Of a stretch of 64,000 nucleotides of DNA, positions 46,175-59,800 are shown in pieces. The number at the start of each line of letters is the position of its first letter. Within the stretch, counting starts at the first letter, position 1. The notes under the pieces were generated by a model. It did no database searches and had not been told where the DNA came from. It saw only the letters and a list, made by a program, of their open reading frames with translations. Both the position numbers and the translations under genes were made by a program. The stretch comes from Tetragonia tetragonoides (taxonomy: Eukaryota; Streptophyta; Magnoliopsida; Caryophyllales; Aizoaceae), in contig CM076147.1 of assembly GCA_038025085.1 (NCBI GenBank), positions 41,786,766 through 41,850,765 of the forward strand. The letters run 5' to 3'.

Positions 46175-48598
46175 ATGAATGAAGGTAGAAAGGCTTCCAC
46201 TGGTAATGGACGCCCTCTGATTTTGGACATAGAGGACTTCAAGGTAGTTACTAACTCCAAGTTTCATTGATCTTTGCCTGTGGAAATATATGGGATTTTT
46301 AGGTAGCCCTTGATTTTTAATTCCCCTCCCCCAGTGGTTTAGGTTTTTACCTGTTGTGATGTACCGGCCCTTTTGGTAGATGTAAATTACTGTGGAATTT
46401 GGATGAAGAAAAGAGAGGATTTTGAGGGGTTAATCTCTTACTTTCTGCAGGGGGATTTCTCATTTGATGCATTGTTTGGTAATTTGGTAAATGAATTGTT
46501 ACCTTCTTACCAAGAAGATGATGCAGATGCATCCGAAGGGCATAGTAATATTGGTGCCAATGATGTCTTACCAAATGGGACATTGCGGGTCACTTCCGAT
46601 GCCATGAAAGCAGCACAAGGGCTTTCCATGCCATTGTTCCCAGAAGTAGATGCTCTCTTGGCGCTGTTCAAGGATTCTTGTAAGGAGTTGATTGATCTTC
46701 GCCAACAGGTAATCTTTTCAGGCTTTGGTAGTGGTACTGGGATTTACTGAGCTCACACAAAGTTTTTTCTATTATATATTGAGAGGTCGCATTGTTTGTT
46801 TACCTGGATGTGGTGATTGGTGATGAAGGTCGATGGAAGGCTCAACAGTCTTAAAAAGGAAGTTTCCGCTCAAGACGCTAAGCATCGGAAGACACTTGCT
46901 GAGGTTAGTTTGCAAAGTACATCTCATTTTCGTTCGGAAATTCAATCCTATTGATGAATTATTTTCTCTAATTCTAGTTTTGTATATTTTTCATTTTTAA
47001 AATGTTAGGCAAGTAATATTGCTTGCAGTATTTCTACACTTTGCACATTTGTGTTAAGAACAATGGCAGCAACAACAACCACCTAGCCGCATTTGGCGAG
47101 GTCTGGGGACTTGCTTTTCCTTTATCTTCCTCTGGGCCAATAAAAATTTTAGGGGTCCAGAACCAATTACCCCTTCTCACAAAACAAGGTGTTATCTGTT
47201 TTTTTGATTCATGGGTGAGGAAAATTGCAAATTTCTAATGGGAAGGAAAAATGGGTTTTGCCCTTCTGATTTGGGTTTTCAGTGGGCTTTAGTTTCATTG
47301 TGATAAGATCCCATGGTAGTTTAGCACATTTATCACTTTACGCCCAGATCACTTGTCCTCATAAACTAGTATCAGATTACAAGATCCCAATAGATTGTAG
47401 CCCTAAGATGCATAGGGGTAATCAAATGAGTACTATCAGAGGCATTCAACTTCAACGCGGAGCGCCAATACACGACATTTTGCTCCATTCGATGTCAAAT
47501 TCCAGTACTTTTAGAAAAGGGAGTACAGCCAAACCAGGATCTGAAATCAACTGTGGAAGGTTGAGAGGAAGGAAGAGGAGAGAGAAAGTATTTTGTGAGG
47601 AGGACCATGTTTGGCTGGAGTTGGAGGTGTAGAGAGTTGAGCCCAGTGAGATACCACAAGAGGAGGCAAAAAGGAAGAAGAAAGGGAAAGTATAAAAATA
47701 GACAAATTCTAGTTAAACAATTGTCACGCTCCCAGTTAGTAACAGAAAATCTAACAGTATTAAGCTTGGTACACAACTTGCAACCAAGGTTGCACGGAAA
47801 CGTGAAACGCGGAAACGCGAAACGTGAAACGTCAATTCTCAAAAATGCCGGAAACGCGGAAACGTCCCCACAAAAAATATATTAAAAAAATATATTAAAA
47901 AAACAGAAAATAATTATTCCATCAAGATAACAACGATTCTTTTAATGAAACGAAGACAAATACATAGTTCAAGTTTCAAAAAAAAAAACACTACAAACGC
48001 AAATAGAAATGAAAACAACTACGTAGGTTAATTAGCAATTTAGCATCAAGCATAAACAGAAATTAAAAACGAAAAGAGAGGAGAGGAAGAACATGAAGAA
48101 AAGAGAGAAACAGAAAGCAAATAAGTGAAATAACATAAACGAAATCAAACAAAACATAAACAGAAAGCAAATAGCATAAAAAACGAAATTAAACAGAAAA
48201 TAAAAAGAAAAGAGATGAGAGGAAATTAACAGAAATTAAAAAGAACATGAAGAAAAGAGAGAAACAGAAAGCAAATAAGTGAAATAACATAAATGAAATC
48301 AAACAAAACATAAACAGAAAGCAAAGAGCATAAAAAAACGAAATTAAACAGAAAATAAAAAGAAAAGAGAGGAGAGGAAGGAATGAGAAAAGAGAGGAGA
48401 TGAAGAAATCAAAAAATAAAATTACTTGAGAAGAACCACTAGTCGCCGGAGAAGAAGCTTGAGAATCGCCGGAGAAGAACCTTCGGAGAAGAAGCTTGAG
48501 TAGAACCGCTCTCAGGCACAGCCGTTGGAGAGAAGAGAGAGAAGAGAGAGAAGGAGAGAGAAGAGAGTGTCGGGTTAGGGTTTAGAAGAAAAAAAATG

Positions 48599-48679
<81 letters not shown>

Positions 48680-51600
48680 TTCTGGAAATTAAAGTTTCGT
48701 TTCGAAACGTTTCTCTCAGCGTTTCGCGCGCGTTTCTTCGTCAATCCAGAGTTTCCCGTGCGTTTCGCCAAATGTCTAACGTTTCGGGCGTTTCGAAACG
48801 TTTCGGAAACGCGAAACGCGACCTGAATCACGTTTCGGTGCTTCATTGCTTGCAACTATGTTGTTAGTTTGGATCTTTTGGTGCAATTTGTAGAGTTTGG
48901 ATTGTTATCTGCAACTGGCTAGTAGTTCGGATTCTTTACAACAAATTTTCCTTATTTTTTTTTTGGGTGAATTGTAGTGGGCTCCACTAGGTTTGCGAGT
49001 GGAGGGATCATTGGTCCTAGACTATTTAATAATTCCTCCGCTCGGCCATTGCCCAAAGTGAACATTCTATGAAGTTTCATGTCATTTACAGTCATAACTC
49101 ATAATGCACTAGAGGCTTATGTACATTTTTTTTTTTTTGGGGGGCGGGGGAGGGGGATACTCTAAGCTTCATGTAATTCAGCTATGCCAGTCAAATGGTA
49201 TAATTGTGGGATTGACAGAATGATTTTGTACTCAGAGAGTCTCATATATCTAATCTTATCAGCTGGAAAAAGGTGTAGATGGGTTATTTGATAGCTTTGC
49301 GAGGTTGGATTCGCGTATATCAAGTGTTGGGCAGACTGCAGCTAAAATCGGAGATCATCTGCAGGTGAGATACTATAAAAATTAATACTGATCAGTTACC
49401 ATATGGATGTACTATGAGTTTGTCAGTTGCAATCTGCTGTATTCATTTTCCTTTTTTTGGTGAGACTTTCCTAGATGTACTAAATTTTATGTCATGGTGT
49501 ATTAATAAATGGAAATTTTAAATGACCAGAGTGCCGATGCTCAGCGAGAAACTGCTACTCAAACAATAGATCTCATAAAGGTATTTATTAGTTACTTCCC
49601 TTTCAGTGATCATTTGTTTTACTGGCTCACGAACGTTTCTTGTTTTAAATCTACAGTACTTGATGGAGTTCAACAGCACTCCTGGGGACCTAATGGAACT
49701 TTCACCTCTGTTTTCTGATGATAGTCGTGTTGCTGAGGCAGCTTCTATCGCACAGAAGCTACGTAAGATGCCACACTTCTAAAGCTGGATTTTTATATTT
49801 AAGAGTGATGATATCAGTTGCTATAACAGAAAGGATTGTTTTATCCGTGAATTTTGTTCTGTTTTGATGCTTTGATCTTCAAATCAAAAGTCTGCTTTTT
49901 ATACTCTTTTATACTGTTAAAACAGGCGCATTTGCTGAAGAGGATATAGGAAGACAAGGGATAGGAGTACAATCAGCTACAGGAAACGCTACCCCCAGCA
50001 GAGGATTGGAAGTGGCTGTTGCAAATCTACAAGAGTATTGCAATGGTGAGTCTTGTTCTGATGAAGGCATTTTGTTATAGACAGCCATGTCATTAAAGTT
50101 GATACAGACTGCGATTAAAATACCCTAATGCTTGGCAATCAGAAGAAACCAGGTTTTACTATTGCCCACACATCATTCAGATCTATTTTGGCCCGTCTTA
50201 CTGAATCTACTCGTTATGCCCTTTTCCCTGTATCCACATTTCTTTGGAAGGCAAAGTTTCCATTGAAGATGAGGGCTTTTGTGTGGACCTATTGGGGAGA
50301 GTGTATACGAATGAGGTGCTGCAAGGAGGACGCCAGGGATGGCTGTTTCACCGGATATGTGTATGCTTTGTCATGCTACTTGCTAGCCATGCAACATGTG
50401 CACATATATTTCTTCATTGGATGAGGCGCAGCACCTTTGGTGTAAACTTTTTGAAGTCTTGGGTGAATGTTGGGTGTGCTCGTCAGCTGTTATTGAGTTG
50501 CTGCAGACTCGTTATGTAAACAAGGAGATGAAGCTACTATGGGGCAATGCTGTTTTGGCAATTTTGTGGTGTTTATGGCTGGTGAGAAATGCTCGGGTGT
50601 CCTCCTGAGTTTCGATGTCACCTATACATCTTTAGGTCCGTGTTACTTATTTAGCAATGTTATGGTGCAAGGTTGGGGGTGCTTTAGTAGCCACTCTCGG
50701 ATTTCCAAAGAAACTGGGCCAATCTGGCCTACCTGTAGTTGTATCTTTTGAGAGGACATCTTGTCTCCTGAGCTGTTTATATAACAATCCAATAAATAAG
50801 TCTACTAAAATTATGGGTGAAACATGTGACAGTGGTTATTTTTACATACCTCAATTTCTTTTTCGTGAATCAAGAATAGAGGTAAATGACGGTTAATTAT
50901 GCAAAAATTTGACTTTGTTTGTCTCAAATCTGGTAACTATGCCATCAATGAGCTTTCTTAGTTCCTGAAATTAAATGCCTTTTGTTTTCTGATCCTTCTT
51001 AGGATGTTAATAAAATCTTGTATCACTACTTGTTCTTTCCTCACTCAGAGTTGGAGAATAGGTTATTACAAAGATTTGATGCTGCATCACAGCGAAGGGA
51101 ATTGTCAACCATGGCAGAGTGTGCTAAGATATTGTCCCAGGTAATACATCTGCATATTTCCTTTCTAAAAGATATGATGTAATTTTGTCATGTGGTTTAC
51201 CTGTTAACATGTTTCATGCATTTGCGATTTAGGCAGTCGAATGAGCTACATGATGTGATTATTCCTTGACTATTCGTCTTGGGTTTTGACACAAATCATT
51301 TGGTTTTTTTACTGAAATTTGAAATTTGTCTAATTTGTGTCATTGGGATGAGCAAATGCCTTGATTCTAGGATATTTAGAGGAGCCCATGCCTCATTTTG
51401 ATGACATCTCATTTTGAACGTGCATAAATTTGGGGTCTCAACATTTCCTACATGTGACGTTTGTTTTGAGCTTACATAATCTAAGGGTTACACCATGGCT
51501 TGGAATTATGAAGAAATGTGCTGAAATTGTATTGATGAACGTGCTTTCAAGCGCTAATTGTTCATATGCAACCTGGCATCTAGTCTGAGACTCTGAATTA

Positions 51601-54600
51601 GCTTTTGCACATTCAAATTTGAAAAAGAATGGATTATCTATTTCATGCTAACTCAAGTCTGCGTTTAATGTTTTCCTTTGATTTTCCGTATTTCCGATTT
51701 TCCTTTGAACATGTTTTCGTGTTTCATTCATTTTGTAGGGAAAAATGAGCATGCTCCTCATTATTCTTTTGTTTCTGTAGTACATCATGTTCAATAATTG
51801 TTCTGCCAATTTGATAATGGAAGGGAATAGTTCCCTGCTCATTGTTATTTGGTTCATTGCTCACTACTTTGAAAGACAAGTACAAGATTTTATTGGAAAA
51901 GACTGCCTCGAGGGAACTATAATTTATTTATTCATTTATCTGACAATGATTCAGGCCCAGCCGGAAGTAGCCTTTCTGCTTTGACAGGAGTAAGGCTACG
52001 CATGCCTGAATTCCCCTACCCTGCTTGGGCGGGAGCCTCTTTAGAGGCACTGGGCGACTGGGTTAGTGTTGATGTTGTGTTATTTGGCAAAGGTTTTGCA
52101 TTGTTTTCATTCTGTTACGGTTCATTTGGATGTCTGGTTTGGTGTGGAATTGTGAACCATTATGTGAGCAGGCATTTGATCAACTTTCAGAGAAATGACT
52201 TGTTTACCATTCATTGGGCAGTTTAACAGGGGTAGCAGCGCCATGCAACACTATGTGGCAACACGCCCAATGTTTATTGATGTGGAGATTATGAATGCAG
52301 ACAATAGGTTGGTTCTTGGTGAGCAAGGCTCACATGCAAGTCCTAGTAATGTTTCTCGTGGACTTTCATCATTGTACAAGGAGATAGCAGGTTTGACTTT
52401 TTTAGCCTTTTTTTTTTTTTTTGCTCGTTGAATGTTTTAACTGATGCATCCCTTTTAGATAAATGACGAACAAGAAAGAAATATAGAAGCATTCACTTGA
52501 TTTGCGCCTTGAAACAGTGGGAATCTGACTCTGGAGACTGGAGAGTATGGTTGTTTATGCTCTTTCTGATCCTTTTTTCCTTATTTCTTTTTCACAGATA
52601 CTGTAAGAAAAGAATCAGCCACAATAATGGCTGTGTTCCCTTCTCCAAATGAAGTTATGGCAATCCTCGTTCAGGTACTGACTTAGGAACCTCTGTGTTG
52701 TAATGGTGCGATAGGAAGTATGTATGTGATAGTTGTTCACCTATCGTGATATTGGTGCCTTTACTGAGTGTTTGTGTAACTTGATGTAGAGAGTTTTAGA
52801 ACAAAGAGTGACAGCCCTTTTGGACAAGCTGTTGCAGAAACCATCTCTTGTCAATCCACCTCCAATGGAGGATGGGGGACTTCTACTTGTAAGTGCTAAT
52901 TCAACTTTCTTTGCTGCTCTTCTATGCTTATGTCAAATTGGTTGCGCTGGGTGCAAGACTTCATTGTTCTTGAATGTTCTCGCAGTACCTCAGAATGTTA
53001 GCAGTGGCATATGAGAAAACACAGGAACTTGCTAGGGACCTTCGGGCAGTGGGCTGTGGTGATTTGGATGTTGAGGGTAATGCCCTTTGTTCTTTTTGCT
53101 TCTTTCTATGATTTTATTATGTTGAAAGTTGCTGGTAGAAGACCCTTTTTACCTACTACTGTCTAAAATTTTACCTCCCTCACTCTTGTAGACTACTCTT
53201 GTTGACTTTATCACTGTGCCATATAACATTATTCTTGTTCTTGGAAGTGTATGGGATAACACGTTTTAAAAGTGCAAATGTGACAGCTGATAGATTACTC
53301 TTTTCATGTTTCAGGCCTAACAGAATCTTTATTTTCTGCACATAAGGAAGAATACCCTGAACATGAACAAGCCTCTCTTAGACAACTGTACCATGCAAAG
53401 GTTGGACCTTCTGCTACCTCTTTTTCTTACTATCTCTCAGAATGATTATAAATCGTGATTTTGCTTGATGTTCACTCTGCTACGAAGATAGAAGAAATAC
53501 GCGCTGAAAATCTGTCTGAAAGTGGAAGTGGGACTATTGGACGATCAAAAGGCGCTTCTGTAGCATCTTCCCACCAGCAGATATCTGTTACTGTGGTGAC
53601 AGAATTTGTGCGCTGGAATGAGGAAGCAATTTCTAGGTGCAATTTATTTTCTTCTCAGGTGGTTCTTATTTCCATGTTCACTCAATTTCCTATTGTTTAG
53701 CGCATCTCCAGATATTGCATGCAAATTTCATGTCATTAGAACTCTGTTTTATTGTTCTAATTGCTTGTTTATGCTCGCCGTCATTGTCTATTGACTGTTT
53801 ACAGGCTGTCTAGGATTTTGATAGTTTTCTGTAATGCTTTAACTTCAGAAAGTCTCAAACCATGAACTCTGCTAAAACAATCTTTTCTCCCCCTCACCCC
53901 TCTTTGTAAATTCCTGAAATTGTCTAAAGAGTTTTAATTTTCTGTGCAACATTCAACTCACAATCAGAACCAAGGTATAAAATTAGACCAGTTCCGTCTG
54001 CACTACCCTAATAACCAGAGAGCTGTTTCTGTTAGTAATTTACATGCTTGTAACTTTACGTGCTAAAAATCTCATACCCTTTAATTTGTACGTATACTTT
54101 ACCATCCTCTTCGTGCTTCTCATAATTAGAAGCTTTGGACCTTAACTTAGCTCTGGAAGTGGTATAATTGTGGTTGGATCCGCCATCTGCCTGCATACTA
54201 ACTGATTGTTTTCTTCATCCAATGCCACCAGTCTCTGTAGCATTGTCTGACGCATGTGAATTTCTTAAATAATTATTTGATATTGACTATTGATGTTTTG
54301 TGCAGCCTGCTATTCTTGCATCCAATGTAAAAGCTGTTTTCACTTGTCTCCTAGATCAAGTAAGTGGGTGCACTTCTACTTTATCAGGTTTTTCATTTTG
54401 TTACTAAAATCGGATTACTTATCTATTGGTCGCTACATATACCCAGGTCAGTCGGTACATCACGGAAGGCCTTGAGAGGGCTAGGGAAGGCCTGACTGAA
54501 GCTGCAGCTCTGCGAGAAAGATTTGTACTGGGAACAAATATTAGCAGAAGAGTGGCAGCAGCAGCTGCTTCCGCTGTAAGCTCATACTTACCCACAAACA

Positions 54601-57600
54601 TTAGCTTAAATGAATAATGATAATAACAGACATAAAGTTATACATGCACCACAATCATGCATTGGTTTATATTTCACAGGCAACTAATATGTATATGTTG
54701 AATCCCATTCCATACTTAAATGTTAATTGATTATGTTTAGGCAGAAGCAGCGGCTGCGGCTGGTGAAAGCAGTTTTAGATCTTTCATGGTTGCTGTACAA
54801 CGATGTGCCAGTAGTGTGGCTTTAGTCCAACAAGTATGCTAAACGCTGTTTTTTCTATGGGTATATGACTGAATTTGAGTGCCTTTATGAAGCATTACTC
54901 AGTATGAGCTTGTCTCTGCAGTATTTTGCCAATTCCATATCTCGGCTTTTGTTACCTGTGGATGGAGCACATGCGGCATCATGTGAAGAAATGGCCACAG
55001 CTATGTCAAAGGCAGAGGGTGCTGCCTATAAAGGACTTCAGCAGTGCATTGACACTGTCATGGCAGAGGTCTGTTGTTGAGTGACTAGCAAACATGAGTA
55101 ATGGGTGTTGTTTTCTCATTTCTGTACGAATTTGTTTGATTTAGATGTATATTTGGGTCTCTTTCTCTCTCCACTATGGTTCTCTTTTCAGCTTTGCATA
55201 TGTTCAGTTAGAATTTGATATTCCCTTTTCTATTTCTCTGTTCTTTCGGTGTTCTTCACAATACTTAATCCCTGTGCAGGTGGAAAGACTGTTGTCAGCT
55301 GAGCAGAAGGCTACTGATTACCGCTCGCCTGATGATGGGATTGTTCCTGATCATAGGCCTACAAATGCATGCACTAGGTGTTTTGTTTGGCTCTATTTAA
55401 TTGTGTCAAAAATCAGAGATCAAGCACATCCAAATCGCAAAACTGCATTTTGCATTTTATATGATTTTAACGTTTTTCATTAGCATACTAGCATATGATA
55501 GTGGGGTTTTCTTTGAGCACTGAATGACCATATTAATACCAGCTTTTAACTAATTCAGTTTCCTGATTCGTAATATTCTTGCAGAGTTGTGACATACCTT
55601 TCCCGTGTGCTGGAGTCTGCTTTCACTGCACTAGAGGGTCTCAATAAGCAGGCATTTCTTACTGAACTGGTACAGCAATTTATGTAGTCATTGATATATC
55701 ATTATGTACATCTGAAGTTGCTGGCAACGTGAAGTTTGATCTTTTGATTCATGCATACTAATGGCTAATCTGGTCACTGAATATTGGTGAAAATAATGGG
55801 CAAATCAATTGCCATGTAGTGAAATGGTATACTCAATGGTCTACTCTAGGCCATGGGGATTGGGATTCTGCTGGTTGTCTTCCTCCTTGACTTATTTTTG
55901 AGGAATCTTGAGTTACCCCAATGATGGGGAGACTATCTCCCAACCTCTTGGTTAGGGGTTCGATTCCTACCCCCCTCTTGGTGGGGGATAGACGATAGTT
56001 GATGTTTTCTTCTGGACTTTGACCCAGATTCTGGTGTTCAGGGTATGGTTTTCCAGTGGGTTGGGATACAATTAATCTTCATGTTTAGAATTTTGGCTTT
56101 ACATTTATGTGTATGGTTTGTTTTTGTTTGTTTGTTTTGGTTCTTTCTTTCATATATGAGTTTTAAGATAAGTGTGTTTTCTAGGGGAACCGCTTGCACA
56201 AATTGCTGCTCAGTCATTGGCAGAAGTTCACTTTTAATCCCAGGTAAGGTTTCTAAAATAGCATTTTATGGCTTCTTGCATTTCTATTTCTACAGATAAA
56301 ACCTACTTTTCCTTCTGGCGGATTAATTTTGAGTAGATATAATGGCTGTAAACTCTCTATGACCAGTATAGACAATGGAAATCTAGAGGTCTGGTTTAGT
56401 CCTTTGCCTACATTGGCGTCTATATTCCACATTTGATCGTGGGCTTGAGGGTGATAGGTGTTTTAGTATTAAGATCCAACTGATGTGAGTATTATACACT
56501 TCTCTGCTTAAACACACAGTGCTTAACTTGCCGCATTATTATTAAAAATGCGGTATTTCTGTTGGAGGAAGTGCATGGACCGATAGGCATGTCATGCAGT
56601 GTGGAAGACGGGTCACATAATTTTCGTGCTTAGAGGTTCACCTTTGACTTGGGAGCAGATAATTCCTATTAACTGATGTGAGCAGAAAGTAGGCAATCAA
56701 TTTATTGCAGTACTTCATGAGTTACCCTATTATTAAGATTTTTGTCTATGGGAGTTAGTCAGGGTTTTTGACTTGTTCTCGCATATGTTTCTGTCTTTGA
56801 CACTCTTTTAGATACATAGAGTGGTTCTTGCAAACTTTGGGGAGAAGTCTTGTATTCATAAATGATATAACAGGAATGTAGAAAGCAAACTAGAGGATAC
56901 TCTTGTGTCATTTTTGTTTTATGCTCATCTGAATGAAAACACTTTTGCTCGTGAACTTTTAATGAGTGAGGTTGTTTTGTTTGTAATGCAATAACTGGAA
57001 TATTGACTTTGATAAGGAGGTATCCTTTTGTTGTGCGTAAGATAAATCTAGGAACCACAATGGGCCCCTGCTTTTCCTGCTCATACATTTGCTCTCCCGT
57101 ACATACAAACAAAAGAATTGCCCACATGCATTTTTCATCAACCTCTATGATTGCCAGGATAAGGTTGTGTTATGTGTACATTTTACCTTTCCATGACCCG
57201 CAGGAGCCCTGTTCACTGAGTGGTTTCTGTTACAATCTCTTACCCTTTATTTAAAGACAAAAGTTGAGCTGGAACTGTGATGAGTGAATTTATGTTCGTC
57301 CTAAGGCTGCATCATAGCAGTATTATAACAAAAGTTTTGGAAGCCATCATCTTATGTCTCTTGGAATGTGACTTAAATCTTCTAAATGCATTTTCAGACA
57401 AGGGTCTATGTCATAAACATAAAATGTGTCCTTTAAGTCAACTCTTTTTTCTGGGTTAGTTGACTTATTGTGTTTCCTTTTTGTTATGGGTGACAAAAGA
57501 AAAAGGATACTGAATACTGATACTTGGAACTTTTAATTCCCGTGTGATATCTGATATGTACATAATTAAGTTCTGTAATTTATCCCCTTCCAAGTTTAGT

Positions 57601-58655
57601 AACTGTCAACTTTTATTTCAGTTCTCCTGTTGAAATGTTGCTTCATCTCCCTGTTTACTTGTTTGTTCTTTCCAGTGGAGGCCTCCGGCTAAAACGTGAC
57701 ATAACTGAGTATGGTGAATTTGTGCGAAGCTTCAATGCTCCTTCTGTTGATGAGAAATTTGAAGTATTGGGAATGTAAGTTGGATGACTTGGAATTGTGT
57801 TTTTAGTTTATTTACCTAACATTTGTCACAACTAACAAACTTTCTGTTCAGCTTGGCCAATGTCTTCATTGTTGCTCCTGAAAGTCTCTCAACCTTATTT
57901 GAGGGGACCCCAAGTATCCGTAAAGATGCACAAAGGTACTACTAGATATGATACTTTTGTTTTCTGCTCTAGATGGGATGGATACGAACATTGACAGCTC
58001 CCTTAGCCTTCTCCCCACCTCAAAACATAATTTTTTATTAATATAACATATAACATAAGCTTAAATTTTTGTAATTTCTTTTGCTTTCTCCCTTTTTCTT
58101 TTTGGGATTTGGAGAGGTGGGGGTTGGGAAAAGGAGGGTGGGGTGGGTGAGTACCTCCATGTACATAGATACCTTAATTTTTTCTTCATATGCCTAACCT
58201 TGCATGCTCCTATGACAAGTAAGAACTATAATTAAAACCTTGCATTCTCCTATAATGAGTAAGAATTCCCCAACTATACAGAAACCTGTCAACTTGTTTC
58301 CAATTTCATGTACTTTCCTCACTTGCTTATATAATAGGCATTACAGTTCTCACCTACTTTTCTCACTCTTTTATGATATGGATAAAATGGTCTTGCTTTT
58401 CATTCTGGATACAAAGATAGAAACTTTAGTTGTCAATGTGCTTTAATGTCTCTTTGAAATCTAAAAAGAAAAACTGGAATAAAGAGAACCCAGCAGAAAG
58501 AAATTATTTTAGCTGTGTTTTCTTGTCTGCATGTTCCCGCTTTCTCTTACAAGTTTAATTCTAATTTTCAATTCAGATTTATTCAACTTCGTGATGACTA
58601 TAAGTCTGCGAAGCTAGCAGCGAAACTCAGCTCATTGTGGCCAAGTCTTGGTTGA
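46175..58655 (+). CDS. SEC10: Exocyst complex component SEC10, 24 coding exons, 830 aa
   Basis: Exons: 46175-46243, 46451-46708, 46829-46903, 49263-49364, 49530-49580, 49657-49762, 49926-50045, 51049-51140, 52222-52390, 52598-52674, 52790-52888, 52986-53076, 53315-53400, 53488-53658, 54306-54359, 54447-54575, 54741-54833, 54922-55068, 55280-55377, 55585-55669, 56185-56243, 57676-57774, 57852-57935, 58577-58655. They total 2493 nt, in frame, with GT-AG ends. The protein matches plant SEC10 throughout: ILDIEDFKGDFSFDALFGNL near the start, a helical region with SVGQTAAKIGDHLQSADAQR, SQFNRGSSAMQHYVATRPMF, VYEKT-type LRMLAVAYEKTQEL, SISRLLLPVDGAHAASCEEM, and the end DYKSAKLAAKLSSLWPSLG. Arabidopsis SEC10 has about the same length. 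SEC10 joins SEC15 to the core of the octameric exocyst, which tethers secretory vesicles to the plasma membrane. No break was seen. Introns 3 and 7 carry transposon DNA. Confidence 0.97.
47785..48848. mobile_element. hAT-type non-autonomous element in SEC10 intron 3
   Basis: An exact 8-bp direct repeat, CTTGCAAC, lies at 47777-47784 and 48849-48856. The ends are an imperfect inverted repeat: CAAGGTTGCACGGAAACGTG on the left against CAATGAAGCACCGAAACGTG read from the right. Both subterminal regions are packed with GAAACG/CGTTTC words (at least eight copies each side). The interior is A-rich, with a direct duplication of about 170 bp (near 48063-48230 and 48235-48375), a GC-richer piece with repeated CGCCGGAGAAGAA (48440-48500), and an (AT)n run. 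No transposase. Confidence 0.85.
48603..48671. repeat. (TA)n microsatellite inside the hAT element
   Basis: Uninterrupted TA dinucleotides, 69 bp. Confidence 0.95.
50128..50610 (+). mobile_element. LINE zf-RVT fragment in SEC10 intron 7
   Basis: Reading across frames gives FLWKAKFPLKMRAFVWT, then a Cys/His-rich part (VCFVMLLASHATCAHIFLHW), then LWCKLFEVLGECWV and AVLAILWCLWLVRNARV. That is the order of the reverse-transcriptase zinc-binding domain and the start of the tail found at the end of plant non-LTR elements. At least two frameshifts separate the parts. It is a decayed fragment in sense orientation with no clear ends. Confidence 0.75.
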
Positions 58656-59800
58656 TTAAGGTTGCCAACTGAAGTGGAAGCACAGACCATTTATTATGGA
58701 TCATGTGTATGAAGCAGCAGTGATGTGGCTGTTGGTAGGACTTTTGAGCTAGTAGGTTCCCCTTGTTGTAGGCTCGGACAGCCATCACAGCCTTCGTGTT
58801 TCTTCCGTGGGACTGAAGTTCCAGTCAATCTTGAGTAGAGAAGCCCGGCATTGTATAAAAGTTAATAGTCCTTGTTCCAGTCTACCCTAGAGTTCCATTC
58901 TTTTGTTGTTCTAATGTACATTTGTTGATCTGAAAGCTATGAAATGTTTCTCGAGTTTGCTTGTTACTCAAGGCGTGAGCTTTTTTTAGCACTTGTATAA
59001 CAAACAGGGGGCACTGTTGGTTAGCTTTATAGTTTAAACGGCTCTTTTTGTAGAAAGTTTGTAAATAGCTCATTGCGTGGAATTTGAGTGTGCTCAACTT
59101 TTGACAAAGATAACAATGAGAGATCGTCCTAATTATCTGCTTGTTACTCTCTGAACTAGCAAAACCACTCATTTGTTGTGAGTCGCGACAGAGCAAGCAC
59201 GTTTTTTTTTTGGTTTAACCACAGGTTTACCTAAAAACCTTTGGGCCAAGATTACTCCGGTAGATATTATTAATATAGGCAATGTCAGTATTACGCTCAG
59301 AGTAAGCAATGTTACAATCTGCACTATCAAATATTAGGCAGAGTATTCAAAATATAAGCACTAGCTTTATAAAATTAATTACTCAAGCATGCATGCTAAG
59401 TACTTCTTACATATATATAAGCATAATACTAATAATCAATATGAAATGCCAAAAACCAACTATCCAACAACATTTTTTTGATCATTAAGCTTTCTCATTT
59501 TATTAATAAATCAAGGATTACAAATAATGCCCAAACACTTGTTCATAATAAGCATCATACATTGATGTATCCCCACCTTCTAGGAAGGGTTGGATACAAC
59601 AACGCTTCAATCATCTGCTAGAACTAGGCTAAATAATAAAGATACAAAACACACGAGAAAAATTACAAAATTAAAAACAAGCTACTACTACAAATTAAAC
59701 TCATACTCCCTAGTCCCTACTAATCCATCCCTTGTTTTGCTCTACAATGATTGCATATGCAACTCTGATAATCCATAAGGAACATTGGGTGACTTCATTA
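58656..59800. other. SEC10 3' UTR and convergent spacer
   Basis: The first 250-350 bp after the SEC10 stop are the likely 3' UTR. The spacer then becomes AT-rich and runs to the stop codon of the minus-strand NAC gene. No other gene or transposon was recognised. Confidence 0.55.

Noticed and set aside
55905..56000. GGTTCGATTCC box B-like site in SEC10 intron 20
   Set aside because: No convincing box A, no defined ends and no target duplication. It may be an old SINE remnant but cannot be supported.
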